In this document: positions 1-10,516 of the stretch, one piece after another
How the letters are laid out: each line of letters starts with the position of its first letter
How positions within the stretch are numbered: position 1 is the stretch's first letter
Notes under the pieces: model-generated
Databases searched by the model: none
Told to the model about the DNA's origin: nothing
What the model saw: the letters and a program-made list of their open reading frames with translations, nothing else
From: Candidatus Sulfopaludibacter sp. SbA3
Lineage (GTDB): Bacteria; Acidobacteriota; Terriglobia; Bryobacterales; Bryobacteraceae
Length of the DNA: 39,791 nucleotides
Direction of reading: 5' to 3'
Assembly: GCA_945893365.1 (NCBI GenBank)
Contig: CAMDED010000065.1
Location: 1 to 39,791 of the forward strand
Translations under genes and position numbers: made by a program

Positions 1-149
1 GAGCCAGCCCCGTCGCATCGGCCTTGGGCGTCCGCTCGGGCGCGACCCCTCGCGGACCCCTTCACCTTAACACCACCCCCGCTTCCGCCTTGTCAAAATA
101 GGACATTTCTACTTGGCAGAGAATAGGACATTTCTATTTGGCGCCGACA
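1..149. mobile_element. Terminal segment of an IS21-like insertion sequence
   Basis: Two 21-bp direct repeats that differ at one base lie at 97-117 and 122-142, each with the core AATAGGACATTTCTA. They are followed by GCCGACA ending at 149. Read on the minus strand, the element would begin TGTCGGC, and two copies of the internal repeat follow. IS21-family elements start with TGT and carry several short subterminal repeats that bind the transposase, so this looks like one end of such an element, with its body to the left of the window. No transposase sequence is visible, so the family is an inference. Confidence 0.45.
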
Positions 150-214
150 GATAAGATAAGACTAACCCCTTGACTCCCGAATCCGCCTGAGGTACTTTAT
201 CACATCAGGTATCT

Positions 215-220
215 AGGAGG
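215..220 (+). promoter_or_regulatory. Ribosome binding site of the Oar-like receptor
   Basis: A perfect AGGAGG ends six bases before the ATG at 227. This fixes the start of the receptor gene and is the strongest Shine-Dalgarno site in the left part of the window. Confidence 0.8.
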
Positions 221-226
221 TTCGAA

Positions 227-3200
227 ATGCGTTTCGCTGCTTTTCTGCTCTTGGCTTCCGTAGCCTTCGCTCAAAACTACCGGGGACGGATCCAGGGGAC
301 CGTCACCGATTCTTCCGCCGCCGTCGTTGCCGGGGCAAAGGTCACCTTGCTTGACGTGAACAAGGGGATCGAGACTGTCCGGGAGACAAGCCCCAGTGGA
401 CAGTTCCTCTTCGACTTCGTCGATCCCGGCACGTACACTCTGAGCGCCGAGCTGCAAGGGTTCAACAAGTACTCCCAGCAAAACATCCTCGTCCAGGTGC
501 GCAGCGATGTTTCCGTGAACCCCGTACTCCGCCCAGGCAACATGGTTGAGACCGTCGATGTTTCCGCCCAGGCCGCCGATGTGCAATTCAATACCGGCAC
601 AATGTCTCTGACGGTCGATCGCAAAATGCTGACCGATCTCCCCGTGCTCGCCCGGAACCCGTTTACCCTCGCACTCCTCGACCCCGCCGTCGTCAACCGC
701 TATACGAGCAATCTCGCCACGCGCAATCCTTTCTATATGTGGTCGTCGAGCCAGATGGACGTCGGGGGCAACACATCCACGAAGAACGAGCTTCAGCTCG
801 ACGGCGCGCCGCTCCAACTCGGCGCCAAAGGATCCTACGCTCCTCCCATGGATGCGACGCAGGAAGTGAGCGTGCAGCAGAACGCAGTCGACGCGGAGTT
901 CGGACACAGCGCCGGCGGCGTACTGTCGCTTTCCGTGAAATCCGGAACGAATGAGTTTCACGGCACGGGCTATTACTTCGGCCGCAATCCCGTGTTCAAC
1001 GCCGTCACGAACTCCGTCGTACGCTCCCCGAACGCCGTCAAGAATCACATCTGGGGAGGCACCATCGGCAACCCGATCATAAAGAACAAGCTGTTCAACT
1101 TCTTCTCCTACGAGCAGTGGAGAACGAAGGATCCGCGGGCCGCCATCATGACGCTTCCCACCGATCTTGAGCGCGGCGGCGACTTCTCGCAATCGTTCAA
1201 TCCCGATGGCGGCCTGCGTGCGATCTTCGATCCTTTCACCACGCAGTTCAACGCCGCGGCAAATTCCGCCACGCGCACGCCCTTCCCGGGCAATCGAATA
1301 CCGCGCGCCCAGATGGACCCGCTTGCGCTCACGTTCATGCAGGATATCTGGGGTCCCAACACGCCCGGCGAAGGCATCACCCGCGTCAACAACTATAAAC
1401 AAAGTTATTTCTGGTATCTCAATAACTGGAACGTCAATAACCGTACCGACTGGAACGTCAACGACAGTTGGAAAGTTTTCGGCCGCTACTCGCGCTTCCG
1501 GACCGATCTGGCGCAGGATAACTATTCGCCGAACACCTCGCCCGCACTCACCGACGACAACGGCGGCGTGATGAATTCGCGTAATATTGCGGGCGACGCC
1601 GTCTGGACGGCTTCCTCGCGCACCGTTGTCAACTTCCGCTGGAGTTACGCCTCGCTGAACGACGACTACGAAGCGCCGAAATCGAAGATCGGCGCGGACG
1701 GCATGGCCAAGTTCTGGCCGAACGGCTGGTACAAGCCTTATCTCGAAGGTATTCCATCCGTCTACTATCCGAACCTCTCAATCTCAGGCGCGGGTACCGC
1801 CAGCTTCGGCAAGGGCGGCTATTGGTATCAGCACCCGGAGAGCCATAACTATAGCGGACGCGTCTCCCGCAACTTCGGGCGTCACTACGTGAAGTGGGGA
1901 GCGGAGGCGCGGCATTTGCGAGGGAGTTCCGTTCGCCCCAATCTGATGAATTTCACTTTCGGACCCGCGCTCACGGCCGACACGTTCCTCGCGCCCAACA
2001 CACGCCTGCGTGGCGACGGCTGGGCGACGTTCCTTCTGGGCGCGATCGACTCCAGTTCACAGGCGCAGTACATCCCCCTCCAGAAACCGCGAACCGATTT
2101 CTTCGGGGCCTACATGCATGACGATTTCAAGGTGAATCGTAATCTCACCATCAATCTCGGACTGAGATGGGAATACGAGACCGGAATCTACGACGCCGAG
2201 GACAGGTTCTCTCGCGCGCTCGATCTCACGAATCCGATTCCCGAAATGCAGGCCAACCCTCCCGCCATTCCAGCGGATATCGCCGCCCTGCGCGGCCAGC
2301 CGTATTCCTTCACCGGCGCATGGAGCTTCGTAGGCGGCGGAAACCCGCGGTCTACTTTCGACTCTCCGAAGAAGGTGTTCATGCCGCGAATCGGCGTAGC
2401 CTACCGGCTGAGCGACCGCATGAGCCTGCGCGCCGGGTACGCGCGCTACGTAATTCCAGCCGTGTTTACGACGGACTTGCTGGGCAGCGCGAGTTATCCG
2501 GGCTACAACGCGCTTTCGACCGTGGCGCCCGTGTTGCAGGGCGTGCCGCAGGCGAAGCTCAGCGATCCATTCCCGTCCGCCAATCCCCTGATTCCGCAGG
2601 TGGGGAGCAGCCTCGGGCGTTACACCAATCTGGGGCAGGCGGCGAGCTGGCAGCAGGGCAAATACCGGCCCGGCGTCAATGAGCGTTTTAATCTTTCGTT
2701 CCAGCGCCAGTTGCCGAGCCAGATTCACTTCGACATCACCTACTTCTTCAACCTTGGCCGCGATCTGCCCTACAACCTCCAGCTCAATCTGGTGGACCCG
2801 GCATTGATCTACTCCCAGAAGGCGGCGCTCGATCAGACGGTTGCGAATCCATTCTTTCAATACCTCACACCGGAAAAATTCCAAGGCCAGCTGCGCAATC
2901 AGCGAACCGTCACCCGCAGAAGTTTGCTCAGCACCTATCCGCAATATGGCGCGTTGACGCAAACGAATACGGATGGCTTTCTGAACCGGTATCACGCCAT
3001 CCAGGTGAAGGTGCAGCGGACCTTCCGCGAAGGGCTGTTCTTCCTGGTTGCGTATAATTTCAATCGCGAGCAGAATTCGTATTTCTTCAACGACATCACG
3101 GAGTTTGGAAAGCAGAAGGATATGCTCGATTCGAACAATCCGCGGCATCGCATCTCGCAGGCAGGCTCCTACGAATTGCCGTTTGGGAAAGGACGCAAGT

Positions 3201-3643
3201 GGCTGGCGAACTCGAGCCGCGCCACCAACCTGACGCTCGGCGGCTGGTCGGCGAGTTGGCTGCTGTTCTACAGCTCGGGCGCGTTCCTGCGATTCCCGGC
3301 GCAAGTGACGCCATCCGGGACGCCTCAAGCTCTGCGCGACCGCAATAAGTGGTTCGACACCGCGGGATTCGACCGCCTCGCGGCCTTCACGCCGAGGACC
3401 AATCCCTTTCAATATAACGACCTCGCCGGTCCCAGGAACTGGAATCTCGACACCACGCTGTCGAAGTTCTTCCAGTTAACCGAGCGGTTCAAACTCGAGC
3501 TGAGGTTCGAGGCCTACAATCTGACGAACAGCTTTGTACCGAACGATCCGGCGACGGCTTTTACCTCGGCGACTTTCGGCCGCACTACGAACCAGATCAA
3601 TCGCGGGCGCGAAATGCAGTACACGGCGCGTATCCACTTCTAA
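227..3643 (+). CDS. Oar-like TonB-dependent outer-membrane receptor
   Basis: An 1138-residue outer-membrane protein. Residues 1-15 form a signal peptide (MRFAAFLLLASVAFA). Residues about 18-105 are a carboxypeptidase-regulatory-like beta-sandwich (GRIQGTVTDSSAAVVAGAKV, then YTLSAELQGF). A plug region (about 105-240) and a long beta-barrel follow, ending in an aromatic C-terminal strand (QYTARIHF) suited to outer-membrane insertion. Acidobacteria carry dozens of such paralogues; they are thought to import oligosaccharides or other bulky substrates, but nothing in the sequence shows the ligand. The gene stands alone: its stop is immediately followed by an IS630 fragment, so any downstream partner has been lost or never existed. 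The start is set by AGGAGG at 215-220. Family assignment is secure; substrate is unknown. Confidence 0.93.
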   Translation: MRFAAFLLLASVAFAQNYRGRIQGTVTDSSAAVVAGAKVTLLDVNKGIETVRETSPSGQFLFDFVDPGTYTLSAELQGFNKYSQQNILVQVRSDVSVNPVLRPGNMVETVDVSAQAADVQFNTGTMSLTVDRKMLTDLPVLARNPFTLALLDPAVVNRYTSNLATRNPFYMWSSSQMDVGGNTSTKNELQLDGAPLQLGAKGSYAPPMDATQEVSVQQNAVDAEFGHSAGGVLSLSVKSGTNEFHGTGYYFGRNPVFNAVTNSVVRSPNAVKNHIWGGTIGNPIIKNKLFNFFSYEQWRTKDPRAAIMTLPTDLERGGDFSQSFNPDGGLRAIFDPFTTQFNAAANSATRTPFPGNRIPRAQMDPLALTFMQDIWGPNTPGEGITRVNNYKQSYFWYLNNWNVNNRTDWNVNDSWKVFGRYSRFRTDLAQDNYSPNTSPALTDDNGGVMNSRNIAGDAVWTASSRTVVNFRWSYASLNDDYEAPKSKIGADGMAKFWPNGWYKPYLEGIPSVYYPNLSISGAGTASFGKGGYWYQHPESHNYSGRVSRNFGRHYVKWGAEARHLRGSSVRPNLMNFTFGPALTADTFLAPNTRLRGDGWATFLLGAIDSSSQAQYIPLQKPRTDFFGAYMHDDFKVNRNLTINLGLRWEYETGIYDAEDRFSRALDLTNPIPEMQANPPAIPADIAALRGQPYSFTGAWSFVGGGNPRSTFDSPKKVFMPRIGVAYRLSDRMSLRAGYARYVIPAVFTTDLLGSASYPGYNALSTVAPVLQGVPQAKLSDPFPSANPLIPQVGSSLGRYTNLGQAASWQQGKYRPGVNERFNLSFQRQLPSQIHFDITYFFNLGRDLPYNLQLNLVDPALIYSQKAALDQTVANPFFQYLTPEKFQGQLRNQRTVTRRSLLSTYPQYGALTQTNTDGFLNRYHAIQVKVQRTFREGLFFLVAYNFNREQNSYFFNDITEFGKQKDMLDSNNPRHRISQAGSYELPFGKGRKWLANSSRATNLTLGGWSASWLLFYSSGAFLRFPAQVTPSGTPQALRDRNKWFDTAGFDRLAAFTPRTNPFQYNDLAGPRNWNLDTTLSKFFQLTERFKLELRFEAYNLTNSFVPNDPATAFTSATFGRTTNQINRGREMQYTARIHF

Positions 3644-4007
3644 ACGTGCGCGGATTCTATGCCGCTTCCACGCCGGTGAAACGATTGCCGGAATCGCGCG
3701 GGCGATGGAGATCACTCGCAAGAGCGTCCGCAAGTGGATTGACAAGGCTCTCGCCATGGAGGCCGAAGCCGCGCTGAAGGACGCATACCACCGCGCCCGA
3801 GCCCCCGTGATCACGGAAGAAGCCCGCGCGTGGGTGATCCAGCTGGCCTGTTCAAAGCCAAAAGACCTTGGCTACGCCGCCGAGTTGTGGACGCGGAGTC
3901 TGCTGGCGCGGCATGTGCGGCGGGAGGCGTTGCAGGCGGGGCATCCGGGCTTGAGCCGAGCAGCCAAAGCCACGGTGCAGCGCATCCTGACCGAACTCCC
4001 TCTTTAA
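3644..4007 (+). pseudogene. IS630-family transposase, N-terminal fragment
   Basis: From the codon after the receptor stop, one reading frame gives the helix-turn-helix half of an IS630-type transposase. It contains KRARILCRFHAGETIAGIAR, then KSVRKWIDKAL, AALKDAYHRAR, LACSKPKDLGYAAELWT and KATVQRILTELPL, after which it stops. The DDE catalytic domain that should follow (about 180 residues) is absent, and so is the normal N-terminus. It is therefore a remnant that cannot transpose. Translation could start only inside the end of the receptor gene (an in-frame ATG at 3534), which is a chance overlap. Confidence 0.7.
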
Positions 4008-4099
4008 AACATAAATAATAGTTATTGTTTCAATTGATTTTGCAAGAGGCTCCCTTGTTCTAGAAACTGGCTCCGCCGAGCGCTTTGCGGGAGCAGACT

Positions 4100-4320
4100 C
4101 CTGTATTGTCGGTATTCACGCTCCAACTGTGCACCCTTTCAGGTAGTACACCCTCCCAGCCGTCAACCGCTCGAAGCGTTCGTTTCCTCGCCGCCGCGCC
4201 CTCGTCGATGACGAATCGCCATGATGCGGTCTACAAGCCCCGGACGAGGCGCTCCTCGGACGGGTCGGCGATTCGCTTCCTCCAAAGAGAACTTTCGGTG
4301 CTACCGTTGGGAGAGTATGA
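4100..4320 (-). pseudogene. Remnant of a glycosyltransferase-family-9 gene
   Basis: The minus strand of about 4190-4285 is clearly related in DNA sequence to the intact GT9-like gene of this window (about 6460-6550). Both encode KRIADP, then EE and LVRGL, then a stretch ending VID-(K/E)-GA. In the remnant a TAG stop replaces a valine codon after LVRGL, and a one-base insertion follows at about 4213-4216. Weaker similarity extends to about 4100. It is a broken paralogue, not an expressed gene. The rest of 4008-4394 is an A/T-rich spacer without recognisable content, apart from the upstream region of the SDR gene. Confidence 0.55.
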
Positions 4321-4394
4321 CCGAATCAACCTCGGATGCGAGTCTAGCCCGTCAATTTCAAGAAGGCGCGAAATAGTCAAATATTCCATCGTCT

Positions 4395-5129
4395 ATGGCT
4401 CTGTTAACGAATAAGGTTGCAATGATCACGGGTGCGGCCGCCGGTATCGGCGAGTCCATCGCGGGGTTGTTCGCGAACGAAGGCGCGCACGTGTACCTGC
4501 TCGACATCGACGGCGCCGGAGTCGCGAGGGTCGCGTCCGAAACCGGCGGCGAAGCCTTCACGGCGGACGTGCGAAGGAGGGAGCGGATTGCCCCTGCCGT
4601 CCAAGCTGCGATCGAGCGCTTTGGGCGCATCGACATTCTCGTGAATAACGCCGGCGCGTACCCGCGCCAGAATTTTCTCGACATGACGGAGGAGCAGTGG
4701 GACGCTATTCAGGATATCAACCTGAAATCGGTCTTCCACTGCACAAAGCTGGTTCTGCCCCATATGGTGGCGGCGCGCGCGGGAAAGATCGTGAACGTAT
4801 CGTCGGTTACGTTTCTGAGCGGCTTCAAGAACCTGGCGCATTACGTAGCGGCGAAAGGCGGCATCATCGGACTCAGCCGAGCGCTTGCCCGCGAGATGGG
4901 CGAGCACAACATTCACGTGAATTGCGTGACTCCTGGATCGATTCAGGTCGAAGCCGAGAAGGCTGTTTCCACGCCCGCGCAGATCGCCGGGGCCATCGCT
5001 TCACAATGCCTGAACCGCCGCCTGCAGCCCATCGACGTGGCCCGTGTCTGCCTCTTCCTCGGTTCGGAACTGTCGGACGGCGTGACCGGCCAGATCGTCA
5101 ACGTGGATGGCGGACGCGTGATGTGGTAG
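4395..5129 (+). CDS. SDR-family oxidoreductase (FabG-like)
   Basis: A 244-residue classical short-chain dehydrogenase/reductase. The Rossmann cofactor motif TGAAAGIG is at 12-19, NNAG at 84-87, the catalytic serine in NVSS at 134-137, and the YxxxK pair at Y150 and K154. The C-terminus has the usual GQIVNVDGG. Asp37 at the end of the second strand (LLDID) would favour NAD(H) over NADP(H). The substrate cannot be read from the sequence; sugar, hydroxy-acid or 3-ketoacyl substrates are all possible. No convincing Shine-Dalgarno site precedes the ATG. It is a single intact gene between remnants. Confidence 0.9.
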   Translation: MALLTNKVAMITGAAAGIGESIAGLFANEGAHVYLLDIDGAGVARVASETGGEAFTADVRRRERIAPAVQAAIERFGRIDILVNNAGAYPRQNFLDMTEEQWDAIQDINLKSVFHCTKLVLPHMVAARAGKIVNVSSVTFLSGFKNLAHYVAAKGGIIGLSRALAREMGEHNIHVNCVTPGSIQVEAEKAVSTPAQIAGAIASQCLNRRLQPIDVARVCLFLGSELSDGVTGQIVNVDGGRVMW

Positions 5130-5139
5130 GCCCACCTAT

Positions 5140-5490
5140 TCAACAAACCATGAGTTCAACAAGCCATGAGCCGGGCAGGGAAACAGTATGCGCCGCCATG
5201 CCGGCATTCGCGTCGGCGCGCGCGCTCGGACGCCGAATTGATCGGCTGAGTCTCTGTCGTGAGTACGGCCACCGTCGGCGTGAGTCGTCCAACGCCGCTT
5301 GGGCGTCGCGGATGCTCAATCCGGGGGCGCCGAGATTGACGTGGTTGAAGAAGTTGAACATTTCAGCGCGGACCTGGGCTGGACCGAAATGGCCGGGCTT
5401 GGCCATGAGCCAATGCTGGTTGCAGGTCTCGACGAACCGGGGCCGTGGCGGTGCGTTCGATGAACTCGACGGCTTCGAGACTGAGCCGCC
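5140..5490 (-). pseudogene. C-terminal remnant of an Oar-like receptor and other debris
   Basis: On the minus strand, about 5290-5400 encodes VRAEMFNFFNHVNLGAPG and then SIRDAQAALDDS. This matches the conserved near-C-terminal strand of Oar-like TonB-dependent receptors (RAEfFNlfNhvNfg), compare RFEAYNLTNSF near the end of the intact receptor at 227-3643. The reading frame then drifts and no proper barrel end follows. Upstream in the same frame is an unrecognised segment ending in NQHWLMAKPGHFGP. A 16-bp sequence (ttcaacaaaccatgag) is tandemly duplicated with one mismatch at about 5140-5171. No intact gene is present. Confidence 0.4.
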
Positions 5491-5493
5491 AGA

Positions 5494-6078
5494 TCATCGC
5501 AAAGCCGCTGTCTCGACCACTGTCGCGTACTCTCCCTGCATGTTCGCCAGCGAGTGCGCGTGTACGTCTTCGGCGCTATGCGGCGTGCCGTCGAGAGCCT
5601 TGCGGTCGAACGTGAATGCGGCGTCTGAAACCACATACGTATCGAAGCCCAGATTTCCAGCCATCCGAACGGTGGCTTCAACCGAGTTGTTCGTAATCAC
5701 GCCCGCCACCACCACCGCCGAATGTCCACCCTCTCGCAAGCGCTGCTCGAGATCGGTGCCGATGAACGCGTTGCACACATGCTTGGTTACGACGGCCTCG
5801 TCCGGAAGAGGGATGGCGCATTCCTTGAAGTCGCACCCGGGCTGTCCCGGACGATAGGTCGAATTCGGTTCGCGCGAATGATGCCGTACGTGAATGACCG
5901 TCCTGCCGGACTTACGCCAAGCCGCGAGCAGCCTCGCGATATTCGCCTCGGCCCGCGGATTGTTGCGCCGTCCCCAGCTTGGGTGATCAATCGCTTTTTG
6001 AACGTCGATCACAACCAGCGCCGCGCTTGCGGCTGCGTATCCAACTCGTTTCCGCACCGCGTCCATCGTTTGTTTCAT
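5494..6078 (-). CDS. Isochorismatase-like hydrolase with Ser in place of the catalytic Cys
   Basis: A 194-residue isochorismatase-superfamily protein. The catalytic Asp25 lies in VVIDVQ and Lys99 in VTKHVCNAFIGT; the cis-peptide loop is GVITNN at 126-131. In the family (nicotinamidases, N-carbamoylsarcosine amidases and others) the loop continues with a nucleophilic cysteine (TNxCVE). Here the residue is Ser132 (TNNSVEATVRMAGNLGF). The remainder of the fold is intact and the length is normal. It lies 42 bp behind the GT9-like gene and may be the last gene of that operon. It could be a hydrolase with a different nucleophile, or a member of the branch that includes PhzD, which does not use cysteine. 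The substrate is unknown. Confidence 0.85.
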   Translation of the reverse strand: MKQTMDAVRKRVGYAAASAALVVIDVQKAIDHPSWGRRNNPRAEANIARLLAAWRKSGRTVIHVRHHSREPNSTYRPGQPGCDFKECAIPLPDEAVVTKHVCNAFIGTDLEQRLREGGHSAVVVAGVITNNSVEATVRMAGNLGFDTYVVSDAAFTFDRKALDGTPHSAEDVHAHSLANMQGEYATVVETAALR

Positions 6079-6120
6079 TTTAGCGCGAAGCCAAAACTGG
6101 GTCCGAGACTTCCGGCCGGA

Positions 6121-7312
6121 TCAGCCGTTTGCCTGGCGCAGCCGGTCTACCGCCGCTAGTGCGCCGTCCAACACCGCTTGCCAGGCGCAACCGGCCTCGA
6201 CGCGGACGACTTCGATGGGACCCGGCCCGCTCGGCTTCCAGCGCTCGAACATTCGCGCGGACGGAAAGCCCGCGAACACCGTCACAAGCGGCACCCCGCA
6301 CGCAGCCGCAACGTGCTGTCCGGCGGAATCGTAACCGATGTATAAGGCCGCTTGGGAGATCATAGAGGCAAACGGCGCAAATGGGCCCTGCCACGCTTGC
6401 ACGCGATTCCCTGTCAGCATGGCATCGATGCGCTCGACGCGGCCGGTTTCCTCACCCCCCGCGCCCTTGTCGATGACGATCGTCATGCCCCGGTCGACAA
6501 GGCCCCGCACGAGCTCCTCCTCGAACGGATCGGCGATTCGCTTCCCGGCGTTGTCCCCGACGCCGAGACTCATGGCCACGAAGGGCGAGCCACCAATCGC
6601 GGCCGGCTTCGGTGCGATCCATGCCGAGGCGCACTCGACTCCGAATGTCTCAGCGACCCAACGCCTCGTGAGATCCGAGAGTGTATCGGCCTCGCCGCTG
6701 CCGTAGGCGCGGCTCTCGAAGAAGAAGTAACCGTGGTCCTCGCAAACCGGCACGAGGCCCAACTGTGACAGGCGCGAATCGGGGTCGATCACGATGCTCG
6801 CGGGCTTCGTGAGCAGTTCCCGCAATCGAAGAGACGGCGCAAGTCTGTCGCGAAAAGCTCCGCCTCTCGGATACGGAACCGGCAGGTGCCCGATGCGAGG
6901 ATCCGCCTCGAAGAGCTCCCAGTTCTTGCGGCTGCCCACAAAATATACGCGAGAGTTTTGGAACCGCCGTTTTGCGGCGTCGAGGACTACGCTCGTCACC
7001 GCGACATCCGCGCCCAATGTGACCCGCGAAAGCACGAACACGTTCTCCACCGCATCGGCATCCCCTTCGAAGACGCGCGGCGCGCGAATTCGCCGGTATC
7101 GACTGACGGTTTCGGAGGCGTCGCCGCCAAGCGCTTCGGCGAACACCTCCGCATAGGCATCGCAGAGCGCCGGTTCGAAGCGATCGCTCAGGCCTTCGAC
7201 GACGGTGCGAAACAGCTCCGAAGTACACGGTTCCGCGGCAAGCGAATGAACCCACTCGCGCGGCCATGGCTGTCCCCTCAGACAACGATCGAGCAGACGC
7301 GACGCGATTTCG

Positions 7313-7335
<23 letters not shown>
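6121..7335 (-). CDS. Glycosyltransferase family 9-like protein
   Basis: A protein of about 400 residues whose C-terminal half resembles the ADP-heptose:LPS heptosyltransferase (GT9) fold. It contains [24 protein letters not shown] (shown here only in part), then a late nucleotide-sugar-binding segment [20 protein letters not shown]. The N-terminal half has a helical region and a Rossmann-like part ([19 protein letters not shown]). Its acceptor and donor are unknown. The start is uncertain: an in-frame ATG at 7395 lies deep inside mtnP, and the TTG codon at 7335-7333, which overlaps the mtnP end by 23 bases, is more plausible. It is probably co-transcribed with mtnP. A broken paralogue lies at 4100-4320. 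Confidence 0.75.
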
Positions 7336-8169
<834 letters not shown>

Positions 8170-8173
<4 letters not shown>

Positions 8174-9339
8174 TTCCAGTTCTCCTCGTCTTCAATCAGT
8201 TCCAACAGCACGCCGCCAGTCGAGGCGGGATGCACGAACACGCACATGTGGCCGCCCGCTCCCGGCTTCGGCTCTCCCAGAACGCGCGCGCCGGCCGCTC
8301 TCAAACGCTCAAGCACTCGGGCGAGCCCCGCGACGCGAATCGCGATATGGTGCAACCCAGGTCCGCGCTTCTCGATGAACTTCGCGATCGTCGATTCCGG
8401 CGCCGACGGCTCAAGCAATTCAATCCTGGGCGCGACGTCTCCGGACGCGCCGGCTGCCGCGCCAACAGGGAACATGGCGACGTGAACCTTCTCCCGGTCC
8501 ACAGTTTCGCGAAGGGTCATCCGGAGCCCAAGCTGAAGCTCGTAGAAATCGGCGGCTGCGTCGATCGAATCGACCGCGACGCCAAGATGGTCGATGGCGA
8601 ACGATTCTTTCACGCCTCGCGGCTTCTCAGAAAGCGGCAGTCCGCGAATTGCGGCCAGCAACTCCGCGATTCCCTTTCCTTCGGTGGCCACAGTCTCGAC
8701 CACCGGCGCCGCCCAACCCGCGCTGTGCAGCTCCCACTTTACGCGGTCCGCTCCCGGCTGGTCCGCCTTGTTGATCGCGAACAGATCCGCCACTTCGAGA
8801 ATACCGGCCTTGATCGCCTGGATGTCGTCGCCCATTCCAGGCGCAAGCACCACGACGGTGACATCGGCCACGCGGGCGACATCGATCTCAGACTGTCCGA
8901 CGCCGACGGTCTCAAGGAGGATCGTGTCCTTGCCGGAGACATCGAGGAGGCGAACGAGGTCCGCCGTTGTCCGCGCGAGGCCGCCTGACGCGCCGCGCGT
9001 CGCCATCGACCGAATGAAGATTCCCGGATCGGAGTGGTGCGATTGCATTCGGATGCGGTCGCCAAGAATCGCGCCGCCCGAAATCGCGCTCGATGGATCG
9101 ACCGCAAGGATGCCGGCGGTCTTCCCCTCGATGCGCAGGGTTCTTGCAATCCGATCGACGAGCGTACTCTTTCCGGCGCCGGGAGGCCCGGTGATGCCGA
9201 TCACGAGCGCGCGTTTGGGATGGGTGGAGAACTCCCGCAGCAGGGCAATGCCCGCCGCATCGCGATTCTCGATCGCCGTCGCGGCTCGCGCAAGGGCGCG
9301 GGCGTCTCCGCTCGAGATTCTTGCCGCCCAGTCGCGCAT
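8170..9339 (-). CDS. meaB: MeaB GTPase fused to methylmalonyl-CoA epimerase
   Basis: A 389-residue two-domain protein. Residues 1-235 are a MeaB/ArgK-type G3E GTPase, the chaperone that protects and reloads B12 in methylmalonyl-CoA mutase: Walker [10 protein letters not shown] (51-59), AVDPSS (79-84), the switch segment ETVGVGQSE (143-151) and base-recognition NKAD (190-193). Residues 246-389 are a VOC methylmalonyl-CoA epimerase: IDHLGVAV with His251, ELLEP (307-311), GLHHIAIRV with His331, and GVLLELIE with Glu380, fitting the metal ligands of that family. The dimerisation tail of normal MeaB (about 330 residues) is missing, and the epimerase follows directly. The ATG at 9339 overlaps the stop of the upstream acyl-CoA dehydrogenase (TAATG); an upstream in-frame start at 9408 lies inside that gene and is unlikely. 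Confidence 0.93.
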
Positions 9340-10481
9340 TAGTCCTTGAGGAGCTGGCGCGCAATCACCAGCCGCTGGATCTCGCTGGTTCCCTCGCCGA
9401 TCGTGCACAGCTTGACGTCGCGGTAGAACTTCTCAACCGGATAGTCCTTGATCAAACCGTATCCGCCGTGAATCTGCACGGCCTCGTTACAGATACTGAC
9501 GGCCGCTTCGGAGGCGAACAGCTTCGCCATTGCGGATTCGCGCGTCACCCGCTCGCCGCGGTCGAGCATCCACGCCGCGCGATAGGTGAGCAGGCGGGAG
9601 GCGTCGATCGAAGTCGCCATATCCACCAGCTTGTGTTGTATGGCCTGAAATTCCGAAATCGGACGCCCGAACTGCTTTCGCAGCTTCGAATACTTAAGCG
9701 CCGCATCGTAGGCGCCTTGCGCCATTCCTATCGCGAGAGCCGCGATCGAGATCCGTCCGCCGTCGAGCGTCTTGAGGCTGTCGATAAACCCGTGCCCCGG
9801 CTCGCCGAGCAACTGCGCCGCGTCCAGACGGCAGTCCTGAAAAATCACTTCACCGGTATCACTTGCCCGCAGGCCGAGCTTGTTCTCTTTCTTTCCCGTG
9901 CGAAAGCCGGGCGTTCCGTTCTCAATGATGAAGGCTGAAATACCATGCTGCGCCGCGGAGCGTTCCGTGACGGCCATCGCAACGCAGACGTCGGCGTAGT
10001 GCGCATTGGTCGTAAATGTCTTGGCGCCGTTGAGGACCCAGCAGGCGCCCTCGCGCACCGCCGTGGTGCGGGTTCCGGCGGCGTCGGAACCGGCCTCCGG
10101 CTCCGTCAGCGACCAGCAGCCGATCCACTCGGCCGAAGCCAGTTTCGGCACGTATCGCTCACGCTGTTCCTTCGTGCCGCATTTGAAAATGTGATTCGTA
10201 CAGAGGGAGTTGTGGGCGGCGACGATGATGCCCACCGAGCCGTCAACCCGCGAGAGCTCTTCGATGATGATCGAGTACTCGATATACCCTAGGCCGCCGC
10301 CTCCAAGATCTTCGGGAAAGATGGAGCCCATGTACCCGAGCCTGCCAAGTTTCTTGATCGCGTCGAGCGGGAAAATCTGAGCCTCATCCCACTCCATCAC
10401 GTGCGGCGCGATTTCCGCCCGCGCAAACTCGCGGACCGCTTTCCGAAGTTGAATCTGCTCTGGGGTATAGTCGAAATCCAC
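9339..10481 (-). CDS. Acyl-CoA dehydrogenase (short-chain type)
   Basis: A 380-residue FAD-dependent acyl-CoA dehydrogenase of normal length. It has the N-terminal helical domain, the flavin-binding segment [13 protein letters not shown], the arginine segment [17 protein letters not shown] and the C-terminal [17 protein letters not shown]. The catalytic base is Glu363, at the position used by butyryl-CoA and medium-chain enzymes; isovaleryl-CoA dehydrogenase has it elsewhere. The start is a GTG at 10481 without a strong Shine-Dalgarno site. The stop overlaps the MeaB-epimerase start. That context suggests a role in branched-chain or odd-chain acyl-CoA breakdown that feeds methylmalonyl-CoA; this is inference. 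Confidence 0.93.
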   Translation of the reverse strand: MDFDYTPEQIQLRKAVREFARAEIAPHVMEWDEAQIFPLDAIKKLGRLGYMGSIFPEDLGGGGLGYIEYSIIIEELSRVDGSVGIIVAAHNSLCTNHIFKCGTKEQRERYVPKLASAEWIGCWSLTEPEAGSDAAGTRTTAVREGACWVLNGAKTFTTNAHYADVCVAMAVTERSAAQHGISAFIIENGTPGFRTGKKENKLGLRASDTGEVIFQDCRLDAAQLLGEPGHGFIDSLKTLDGGRISIAALAIGMAQGAYDAALKYSKLRKQFGRPISEFQAIQHKLVDMATSIDASRLLTYRAAWMLDRGERVTRESAMAKLFASEAAVSICNEAVQIHGGYGLIKDYPVEKFYRDVKLCTIGEGTSEIQRLVIARQLLKD

Positions 10482-10516
10482 GAGAGAAAGATCCTAGCCC
10501 GGCGCTGCCGGGGTCG

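Noticed and set aside
2057-3412. 451-codon minus-strand frame inside the receptor gene
   Set aside because: No recognisable domain, and the plus-strand frame has clear receptor signatures over the same stretch.
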